A stretch of DNA of 8,029 nt from assembly GCA_946531975.1 (NCBI GenBank), contig CAMNAY010000067.1:1-8029 (forward strand). The letters are read 5' to 3'. How positions within the stretch are numbered: the first letter of the stretch is position 1; every line of letters begins with the position of its first letter. A program made the translations under genes and the position numbers. This stretch comes from an uncultured Ruminococcus sp. (GTDB taxonomy: Bacteria > Bacillota > Clostridia > Oscillospirales > Ruminococcaceae). Below the pieces are notes generated by a model. It was not told where the DNA came from, did no database searches, and saw only the letters and a list, made by a program, of their open reading frames with translations. Positions 1 to 4,537 of the stretch are shown here, piece by piece.

Positions 1-323
1 TTCCGCAGAATACGCCGCAGAATTGTTCCGGTAATGCGCTCCTCATATTCCCGCGCAAGGGCGCGTCCGGTCTGCTCCGGCACGAGCGCCAGCACCTCCG
101 GACGGTCATACGCAAACCGCGACAGCGCCTGCTCGACCGCCTTCCGGTCGCCGGTATACCGGATCACTGCATCGGCGGTGCGGTCAAAAACCTTGACCTC
201 CGTGACACAGCGAAGCGCCGCAAGATAATATTCAAGCTGATCCGCCTGTGCAAGCGTCATGCGCGGCTGCACAAGATGCACGCGAAGTCTGCCGGCGGAT
301 GCGTGCAAAATCTGACATTTCAT
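1..323 (-). CDS. Heavy-metal translocating P-type ATPase, N-terminal fragment (runs off the left edge)
   Basis: An open frame of 107 codons starts at ATG 323 and is still open at the window edge, so only the N-terminus is visible. The start is fixed by an in-frame TGA three codons upstream; a weak GGGA lies about 8 nt before it. The protein begins MKCQILHASAGRLRVH, followed by a stretch with LEYYLAALRCVTEVKVFDRTADAVI. This resembles the degenerate HMA-like (ferredoxin-fold) N-terminus of clostridial metal P-type ATPases, which has no CxxC metal site. The catalytic DKTG motif and the membrane helices would lie outside the window, so the assignment rests on the N-terminal pattern and on the preceding DUF6110-like gene, which I recall often accompanies such pumps. 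The expected role is ATP-driven export of a divalent metal across the cytoplasmic membrane; the metal cannot be told from here. An intrinsic terminator ends only 20 nt before the start codon. Confidence 0.65.
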   Translation of the reverse strand, partial: MKCQILHASAGRLRVHLVQPRMTLAQADQLEYYLAALRCVTEVKVFDRTADAVIRYTGDRKAVEQALSRFAYDRPEVLALVPEQTGRALAREYEERITGTILRRILR

Positions 324-343
324 ATCACATCATCCCATTCCGT

Positions 344-373
344 AAAAAACGGGACGGGTTCAGACCCGCCCCG
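344..373 (-). terminator. Intrinsic terminator between the DUF6110-like gene and the P-type ATPase
   Basis: Read on the minus strand, a 10-position stem (CGGGGCGGGT with ACCCGTCCCG, one A/C mismatch, 4-nt loop) is followed directly by six T residues. It begins 8 nt after the stop of the upstream gene and ends 20 nt before the ATPase start. It probably lowers expression of the ATPase relative to the small protein, or acts as a conditional attenuator. No promoter fits between it and the ATPase start. Confidence 0.8.
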
Positions 374-381
374 CACTTGTA

Positions 382-672
382 TCATTCCGCTTCTGCTGTG
401 CTGTCCGCTTCTGCGGCGGAATCTTCGATCACCGCGGCTGCTTCGGCAGAAGCCCGCTGCTCGTTGATCTCCTTTGCATCCGCAAGAATATCGCCTGCAT
501 TCTCCCGCACAGTCGTCACGGTCTGCATCAGCTGCTCCTTGCAGCGCAGTGCAGCGGCAGTCGTATGCGTATAAACCTTCTTTGCATCCTTGCTGCTCAG
601 GATCCGGATGCCGGCTGTGCCGAACAGCACGCCGCCTGCAAACAGTCCGAGCTTGCCCCATTTACCGAACAT
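382..672 (-). CDS. DUF6110-like small membrane-anchored protein
   Basis: A 96-aa protein starts at ATG 672, with a strong AGGAGG ribosome-binding site 9 nt upstream. The N-terminus, MFGKWGKLGLFAGGVLFGT, is a single hydrophobic glycine-rich helix (about residues 7-24). After it come IRILSSKDAKKVYTHTTAAA, a helical region with one Cys (RCKEQ), and an acidic Ala/Glu-rich tail that is probably disordered. I recognise the pattern as the DUF6110 family, usually found next to heavy-metal P-type ATPases in Clostridia, and that is the next gene here. The function is not known to me; a small accessory or stabilising subunit of the pump is a reasonable inference. It is the first gene of its transcription unit, 183 nt downstream of the nitroreductase stop, with its own candidate promoter. 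Confidence 0.75.
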   Translation of the reverse strand: MFGKWGKLGLFAGGVLFGTAGIRILSSKDAKKVYTHTTAAALRCKEQLMQTVTTVRENAGDILADAKEINEQRASAEAAAVIEDSAAEADSTAEAE

Positions 673-738
673 ATCAGATCTCCTCCTTTTCAGAGTGCAG
701 AATTACCGACTGGTTTTCTGAGGTTTCCCTCTATTCAT

Positions 739-747
739 GTTATACCA
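739..747 (-). promoter_or_regulatory. Extended -10 promoter candidate for the DUF6110-like/ATPase unit
   Basis: On the minus strand, TGGTATAAC matches an extended -10 element (TGnTATAAT with one mismatch). It lies about 67 nt before the start codon of the DUF6110-like gene. No good -35 is present at 16-18 nt, as is common for extended -10 promoters. The call rests on motif similarity alone. Confidence 0.4.
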
Positions 748-783
748 GATTTGACCGGCTGTTTCCGCTCCAAAGAGGTACAT

Positions 784-815
784 CCTTGTAAGATTAGACA
801 AGGCGAACTAAAATT
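784..815 (-). promoter_or_regulatory. Overlapping inverted repeats, possible operator upstream of the metal-pump genes
   Basis: Two dyads overlap here. CCTTGT-N8-ACAAGG (784-803) is perfect. AAGATTAG-N10-CTAAAATT (790-815) is imperfect, with outer AA/TT and inner TTAG/CTAA arms matching. TTAG...CTAA arms recall binding sites of DtxR/IdeR-type metal regulators, which would suit a metal-pump operon. The dyads lie about 40-75 nt upstream of the candidate -10. The region 673-855 holds no gene. Confidence 0.3.
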
Positions 816-855
816 ATCTTGCGCTAACTGTGCAAAAGCAGCACAGCCGGGGGCT

Positions 856-1644
856 TCAAACGGTCACTGTCGCAATATACACCGTATGCTCCGGTGCCTT
901 GATTTCCGGCTCGCTGACCGTCAGGCTGCCGCCCGCAATGCTCATAAAATGGCAGATTGCAATGCCCAGATCGACCTTCTGCACATCCCACGGCGCATCG
1001 TCTGCGCTCAGCGTGCGGACTTCATAGAAATGATACGAGCTGCCGCATTTCACAATTCGCCACGGCTGCTTGTTGACCGCTGAGGGCGCGAGTCTGACGG
1101 CTTCCAGTGCCGCTGTGATCTGCGGATCATCCGGCTGCATCGGCGCAGAAAAACCGCGCTCAAAAAACAGCTCCTGATCCGGCTTCCGCTTGTCCGCCTT
1201 GATGCCGGTGCGCATTGCGATCTCCTTCAGTGAGCGCTTCTTTGCCGGAAATCCGAGCGGACTGATGCACGGCATGATCTCGTCCGGCTGAACGCCCGCT
1301 TCCCGTTCAAAAATCTCCCGTTTCATTGTTCCGCCGATCCATGTGGTACCGATTCCGAGTGACCACGCATACAGCACCATTTTCTCAAAGGAATAGCCAA
1401 AAGCTTCCTCGCAGTGCGGAACCTTTCTCACCTTGCCCGCAATATAGAGCTGCTCCCCTTTCAGCACCGGACTGGACAGACCGTGCGCTTCCGCATCAAG
1501 CAGCACAAACTCCACAGGGATCTCATACGGATTTTGAATCGTCCGGATGAATTCTGTCAGTTTCTTCCGGTCAGCATCCGTGACCGCCTTGCCGTCAAAT
1601 GTGCGGACGCTCTTTCGCGTCCGGATCAGTTCCATCATATCCAT
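856..1644 (-). CDS. Nitroreductase family protein (two-domain, TM1586-like)
   Basis: The protein has 262 aa from ATG 1644, which has AGAGGTG 6 nt upstream; an in-frame TTG at 1665 would add 7 residues but lacks a good ribosome-binding site. The first half starts with the classic nitroreductase signature RTRKSVRTF near the N-terminus. The second half carries LAPSAVNKQPWRIVK, which matches the APSxxNxQPW FMN-binding signature. This split, double-domain layout fits the putative TM nitroreductase family (PF14512), soluble FMN-dependent NAD(P)H oxidoreductases; the substrate is unknown. The gene lies 83 nt downstream of ohrR on the same strand, beyond an intrinsic terminator, and may be expressed by read-through from the peroxide operon. 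No clear promoter of its own was found. No canonical terminator follows it; a CTGTGC/GCACAG hairpin at 828-846 lacks a T-tract. Confidence 0.88.
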   Translation of the reverse strand: MDMMELIRTRKSVRTFDGKAVTDADRKKLTEFIRTIQNPYEIPVEFVLLDAEAHGLSSPVLKGEQLYIAGKVRKVPHCEEAFGYSFEKMVLYAWSLGIGTTWIGGTMKREIFEREAGVQPDEIMPCISPLGFPAKKRSLKEIAMRTGIKADKRKPDQELFFERGFSAPMQPDDPQITAALEAVRLAPSAVNKQPWRIVKCGSSYHFYEVRTLSADDAPWDVQKVDLGIAICHFMSIAGGSLTVSEPEIKAPEHTVYIATVTV

Positions 1645-1675
1645 ATTCAGCACCTCTGTTTTCAATTTACATGAT

Positions 1676-1719
1676 CAAAAAAAGAAGATGCGCCGTCCTT
1701 TCAGATCAGTACGGCGCAT
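1676..1719 (-). terminator. Intrinsic terminator after ohrR
   Basis: On the minus strand, ATGCGCCGT and ACGGCGCAT form a perfect 9-bp stem around a 14-nt loop. CTTC and a run of seven T residues follow. It begins 8 nt after the ohrR stop and should end most transcripts of the gpx-ohrR operon before the nitroreductase, whose ATG is about 30 nt further on. Confidence 0.85.
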
Positions 1720-1727
1720 ATCTCCTG

Positions 1728-2168
1728 TCATTCTTCAACTGCATGCAGCAGCTTATACAGCAGCTTGTACAGCAGTGCGGCTTCCTCCGGCTCCAGACGG
1801 ATGCAGCCTCCGACCTGCGGCGGAATCTTCACCGCCTGCTCCTGAAGCGCCGCCCCCTGCTCTGTCAGTGTTGCAATCAGCACGCGCTCATCCTCTGTAC
1901 TGCGGCGGCGCGTGATATAGCCCTTTGCCTCCAGACTTTTCAGCACAGGCGTCAGCGTACCGGAATCCAGATACAGCTTCTGCCCCAGCTCCTTCACGGA
2001 GATCGACTGATGCTCCCAGAACACCATCATCGCAACGTACTGCGTATAAGTCAGACCGATCTCGTCGAGATACGGGCGGTATTTCTTGATGACCTCCCGC
2101 GAACACGCATAGAGGGGAAAGCAAAGCTGATTTTCAAGCTTCAGTTCATCATGTACTGCGTTCTGCAT
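1728..2168 (-). CDS. ohrR: Organic-hydroperoxide-sensing MarR-family repressor OhrR
   Basis: This 146-aa protein has the usual MarR-family length. The start ATG 2168 lies one nt after the stop of the radical SAM gene and has AAAGGA upstream, within that gene's last codons. ENQLCFPLYA places a Cys at 16, with Tyr at 20, 30 and 41. This matches the peroxidatic Cys15 and its Tyr19/29/40 partners of Bacillus subtilis OhrR with an offset of one. The winged-helix region follows, with VKELGQKLYLDSGTLTPVLK (recognition helix) and TEDERVLI (wing). A further Cys at 122 is spaced from Cys16 much like the two redox Cys of Xanthomonas OhrR (Cys22/Cys127), so a disulfide-forming two-Cys type is possible. 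OhrR proteins repress peroxidase genes until the sensing Cys is oxidised. As the fourth gene of the gpx operon it is probably autoregulatory, and palindromes overlap the operon promoter. Confidence 0.9.
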   Translation of the reverse strand: MQNAVHDELKLENQLCFPLYACSREVIKKYRPYLDEIGLTYTQYVAMMVFWEHQSISVKELGQKLYLDSGTLTPVLKSLEAKGYITRRRSTEDERVLIATLTEQGAALQEQAVKIPPQVGGCIRLEPEEAALLYKLLYKLLHAVEE

Positions 2169-2169
2169 G

Positions 2170-3267
2170 TCAGTTCCTTTCTGATGCGATCAGCGCCCGC
2201 ACCGCTGCCTCCTGCTCGAACAGCACGCAGCCGCCGGTGTGATATTCCGTCAGCATTCCGCCCTCCTGCAAGGCGCGGAACAGCTTGGACTGCATCACTT
2301 CTGTCAGACTGTGCGTCTTTACGCTGATATCTGAGAACGGCGAAAACGGACACGGCTCCGCACCGCCGTATGCATTGATATGGAAAAATCCTCTGCCTGC
2401 CGCGAGGCATCCGCCTGACGCTTTCTCATCGCCGGGAAAACACAGAAATACGATATCGGGATACTGCTCCCGCAGGACTGCGACCCGTCCGCTGTGCATC
2501 TCCCGCACGGCATCGTCCGGGGCAAGCGCCGCATTCTGATGATCCGCCGGGACGTACTCGACATAGAACACCGCCTTGCAGCCGCTCTCATGCAGCATCT
2601 GTACAAATTCGTCACTGACGGTTTCTGCGGCATTGTTCGCGGTAACCGTCACGGACGCACCGAACAGCAGTCCTTTTTCCTGCATGGTCTGCATATTTGT
2701 CCGGAGCTTCTGATAGATGCCTGCACCTCTGCGCGCATCGGTCGTCTGCTCGTCGCCCTCAATGCTGAAGACCGGAAACAGATTCCGCGCACGGTCAAAG
2801 AGCTTGCAGTATTCCTCATTGAGCATCGTGCCGTTCGTGAAGATCGGGAACAGGATCTGCGGGACCTCCGCAGCCGCCTCCAGCACATCGCGCCGCAGCA
2901 TCGGCTCGCCGCCGGCAAGCAGCACAAAGCTGATGCCCGCGTCCGCTGCCTGCCGGAACACCTCGCCCCATTCCGCGCCGGTCAGCTGTCCGGCAGTGCT
3001 TTGTTCATGACAGCTGTGGTTTGCACGCGCATAGCAGCCCGCGCAGTGCAGATTGCACCGGCTCGTGATGCTGCAAATCAGGAACGGCGGGACATGCATC
3101 CCCTCCTCTGCCTGCTTTGCGCGGCGCTTTGACGCCTTCTTCACATGCGCTGCATAGCGCAGCATGAATGCGGTCTCCTTCGGGTTGCTGAAGGAAGCAC
3201 GCAGGATCTCCTTCATCGTGTTCTCAACGCCCTGCGCCAGATACTCCTCAAGCCGGAATTCAGCCAT
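2170..3267 (-). CDS. Radical SAM protein with SPASM/twitch-like C-terminus
   Basis: The protein has 365 aa from ATG 3267; an in-frame GTG at 3276 is possible but lies only 2 nt from the AAGGA motif. The radical SAM cluster motif CNLHCAGC (CxxxCxxC) gives Cys71, Cys75 and Cys78, and GGEP at 119-122 binds S-adenosylmethionine. About 60 residues precede the cluster and contain no recognised domain. The C-terminus holds Cys287 (GGCLAAGRG), Cys306 (AEPCPF) and Cys347 (TGGC), arranged like a short SPASM or twitch domain that could bind an auxiliary Fe-S cluster. Relatives modify peptides or cofactors, but I cannot name a substrate. The gene starts 15 nt after the TSCPD gene and stops 1 nt before ohrR, so it belongs to the peroxide operon. 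Confidence 0.88.
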   Translation of the reverse strand: MAEFRLEEYLAQGVENTMKEILRASFSNPKETAFMLRYAAHVKKASKRRAKQAEEGMHVPPFLICSITSRCNLHCAGCYARANHSCHEQSTAGQLTGAEWGEVFRQAADAGISFVLLAGGEPMLRRDVLEAAAEVPQILFPIFTNGTMLNEEYCKLFDRARNLFPVFSIEGDEQTTDARRGAGIYQKLRTNMQTMQEKGLLFGASVTVTANNAAETVSDEFVQMLHESGCKAVFYVEYVPADHQNAALAPDDAVREMHSGRVAVLREQYPDIVFLCFPGDEKASGGCLAAGRGFFHINAYGGAEPCPFSPFSDISVKTHSLTEVMQSKLFRALQEGGMLTEYHTGGCVLFEQEAAVRALIASERN

Positions 3268-3282
3268 AACCTGCACCGTCCT

Positions 3283-3540
3283 TCAGCTGTGTACCTGTTC
3301 GTATGCCGCACGAACCGCCTTTGCAAGCTGATCGGCACAGGAGGTCGGGCGTCTGCCGCAGGTATTGCCCCGCAGCTTCTCCTCGATCTGACTGACCGTC
3401 CAGCCGTCCACCAGCTTGGAGATTGCCTTCAGGTTGCCGTTGCATCCGCCGAAAAAGACAATGTTCGTGATGACATCATCCTCAATATGGAAATGAATCT
3501 CCTGGGCACAGACCATTTCCGTTTCGTAAACAAAATCCAT
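3283..3540 (-). CDS. TSCPD domain-containing small protein (TIGR03905-like)
   Basis: This 85-aa protein is recognised by GCNGNLKAISKLVDG (residues 32-46) and by CGRRPTSCADQLAKAV (61-76), which includes the TSCxDQL signature. TSCPD domains also occur at the C-terminus of class II ribonucleotide reductases; the stand-alone short form is common in Clostridia and has no established function known to me. Four Cys (11, 33, 61, 68) could bind metal or undergo redox chemistry. The start ATG 3540 directly abuts the TAA of gpx, and AGGAG within the gpx 3' end lies 9 nt upstream, so translation is probably coupled. It sits between a thiol peroxidase and a radical SAM gene. Confidence 0.87.
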   Translation of the reverse strand: MDFVYETEMVCAQEIHFHIEDDVITNIVFFGGCNGNLKAISKLVDGWTVSQIEEKLRGNTCGRRPTSCADQLAKAVRAAYEQVHS

Positions 3541-4080
3541 TTACAGCAGCTCCTTTACCTTTGCGTCAATATCCTCCGGCTTCTCAGTCGGGGCAAAGCG
3601 CGCGACGACCTTGCCTTCGCGGTTCACAAGGAATTTCGTGAAATTCCATCTGATGTCGCCGGGCTTCTTTGTTGTTTTGCTGAGTTTCTCGACCATTTTC
3701 ATCGTTGCCTTGTTCTTCAGTCCGCTGACGGATTCCTCCGGAACAGCCGCCTTCAGGACCGTGAACACCGGCGACTCATTCTCACCGTTGACCTCGATCT
3801 TCGAGAACTGCGGGAAGGTCACACCGAAGCGTCCCTTGCAGAAGCTCACGATCTCCTCATCGGTGCCGGGTGCCTGCTCCGCGAACTGATTGCACGGGAA
3901 ATCGAGGATCTCAAAGCCTTCGGCATTGTACTTCTCATACAGATCCTGAAGTCCCTCATACTGCGGGGTGAAGCCGCAGCCGGTCGCGGTGTTGACGATC
4001 AGCAGGACCTTTCCGCGGTAACCGCTGAGTGCAACATCATTGCCATAGGCATCCTTTACAGTCAGATCATAAATATTCAT
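3541..4080 (-). CDS. gpx: Glutathione peroxidase family thiol peroxidase (Cys type)
   Basis: The protein has 179 aa from ATG 4080, which has GGAGGT 7 nt upstream; a longer frame to 4128 exists but runs into the operator and has no ribosome-binding site. The peroxidatic site is NTATGCGFTPQYEGL with Cys35 encoded by TGC, so it is not a selenoprotein. FPCNQF (61-66) supplies the catalytic Gln, and IRWNFTKF near the C-terminus supplies the Trp and Asn of the Gpx tetrad. Cys81 (SFC) lies 46 residues after Cys35, the spacing of peroxidatic and resolving Cys in thioredoxin-dependent Gpx enzymes. It should therefore reduce hydrogen or organic peroxides in the cytoplasm using thioredoxin rather than glutathione. 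It is the first gene of the operon ending in ohrR and is driven by a near-perfect promoter with an overlapping operator. Confidence 0.93.
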   Translation of the reverse strand: MNIYDLTVKDAYGNDVALSGYRGKVLLIVNTATGCGFTPQYEGLQDLYEKYNAEGFEILDFPCNQFAEQAPGTDEEIVSFCKGRFGVTFPQFSKIEVNGENESPVFTVLKAAVPEESVSGLKNKATMKMVEKLSKTTKKPGDIRWNFTKFLVNREGKVVARFAPTEKPEDIDAKVKELL

Positions 4081-4108
4081 CTTTCTTACCTCCGCGAAAT
4101 AGTTATTG

Positions 4109-4135
4109 CTCAATTTGATTGAGTTCAATTAGATT
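4109..4135 (-). promoter_or_regulatory. Probable OhrR operator overlapping the gpx transcription start
   Basis: CTCAATTTGATTGAG (4109-4123) is a perfect palindrome with a 3-nt centre. ATTGAGTTCAAT (4118-4129) is a second, overlapping perfect dyad. Seen another way, TCAATTNGATT occurs twice with a 15-nt period (4110-4120 and 4125-4135). AT-rich CAATT-type inverted repeats are typical of MarR/OhrR operators. The site spans the expected transcription start and touches the -10 element, where repressor binding would block the operon. The encoded OhrR is the obvious candidate, but binding is inferred. Confidence 0.65.
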
Positions 4136-4161
4136 ATACCGCATCGTTCTGCATTTGTCAA
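4133..4161 (-). promoter_or_regulatory. Sigma-A promoter of the gpx-TSCPD-rSAM-ohrR operon
   Basis: On the minus strand, a perfect -35 TTGACA (4161-4156) is followed by a 17-nt spacer and a perfect -10 TATAAT (4138-4133). The transcription start is expected near 4126, giving a leader of about 46 nt before the gpx ATG. Such a strong core promoter fits one held off by a repressor. Confidence 0.92.
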
Positions 4162-4190
4162 GGATTTCACATAATTTTCATCATCCGACG

Positions 4191-4233
4191 AAAAACAATG
4201 CGGGAAGAACCCTGTCAGGATTCTTCCCGCATT
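4191..4233 (-). terminator. Strong intrinsic terminator at the end of the candidate sRNA
   Basis: The arms 4197-4209 and 4221-4233 form a perfect 13-bp stem (AATGCGGGAAGAA with TTCTTCCCGCATT) around an 11-nt loop. On the minus strand GTTTTT follows at once. On the plus strand CCCC and six T follow, so it may also work in that direction, although no plus-strand gene precedes it. It lies between two divergent promoters, which is the main reason to suspect an RNA gene here. Confidence 0.85.
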
Positions 4234-4354
4234 CCCCTTTTTTCATGCACCTACGTGTAATGCAGACAACGGTCTCCTAATCTATACGAAACCTTTCCTC
4301 AGAACCAATAACAAAACAGGTACGGTACATTTTCGCAGATCTTATGTCCGCTCT
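4191..4354 (-). ncRNA. Candidate small structured non-coding RNA
   Basis: This stretch has its own promoter and a strong terminator but no plausible protein. A transcript from about 4354 to 4191 (about 160 nt) can form three hairpins. The first pairs 4350-4344 with 4330-4323 (CGGACAT/ATGTACCG, one bulged A). The second pairs 4293-4288 with 4276-4271 (GGTTTC/GAGACC, 11-nt loop). The third pairs 4264-4259 with 4251-4246 (TGCATT/GGTGCA, 7-nt loop). The terminator hairpin closes the RNA. It does not look like 6S, SRP RNA, tmRNA or a riboswitch class I know. It could be a trans-acting sRNA, or a distant leader/attenuator of the gpx operon 111 nt downstream. Folding was done by eye. Confidence 0.5.
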
Positions 4355-4360
4355 CCGTTT

Positions 4361-4389
4361 ATTATACAACATCTCCCGTCAAAATGCAA
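4361..4389 (-). promoter_or_regulatory. Promoter candidate for the small RNA
   Basis: On the minus strand, a perfect -10 TATAAT (4366-4361) lies 17 nt downstream of a weak -35 TTGCAT (4389-4384). The predicted start is near 4354, just before the first hairpin of the candidate RNA. Confidence 0.55.
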
Positions 4390-4462
4390 TGCTATTTTGT
4401 ATCCTTTCCTGCGGAATCATCACAGCATTCCGTTTTTCGCCGTTTTTTTCTTGTTTTACCCG

Positions 4463-4491
4463 TTGCTTTTTTGATTCCGATGTGGTATAAT
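4463..4491 (+). promoter_or_regulatory. Promoter of prfC
   Basis: TTGCTT (4463-4468), a 17-nt spacer and a perfect TATAAT (4486-4491) form a sigma-A promoter. TG at the extended -10 position (TGGTATAAT) strengthens it. Transcription should start near 4498, leaving about 40 nt before the prfC start codon. Confidence 0.85.
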
Positions 4492-4537
4492 AGTATGGTT
4501 ATGTATCCGAAATCAGCCAACTCTGAGGAGGGACCCC

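Noticed and set aside
828..846. CTGTGC-N7-GCACAG hairpin after the nitroreductase as a terminator
   Set aside because: The stem is perfect but no T-tract follows on the minus strand, so it is not a canonical intrinsic terminator.
1738..1776. CAGCAGCTT/TACAGCAGCTTG direct repeats near the 3' end of ohrR
   Set aside because: They encode the LLYKLLYKLL helix of OhrR; similar Leu-rich C-terminal helices are normal in the family, so this is codon repetition and not a DNA repeat element.
3541..4080. Selenocysteine glutathione peroxidase
   Set aside because: The active-site codon is TGC (Cys), and there is no in-frame TGA at that position.
3145..4122. A 325-codon plus-strand open frame across the radical SAM, TSCPD and gpx genes
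   Set aside because: It crosses three recognised genes on the other strand and ends in the gpx operator; it is a shadow frame.
4081..4128. N-terminal extension of Gpx by 16 residues
   Set aside because: The extension would be translated from the operator region with no ribosome-binding site, while ATG 4080 has GGAGGT at ideal spacing and matches the family N-terminus.
4412..4437. CGGAAT-N9-ATTCCG hairpin with five T on the plus strand upstream of prfC
   Set aside because: The stem is only 6 bp with a 9-nt loop, and no plus-strand transcript is expected before it. It could be a weak terminator but there is too little support.
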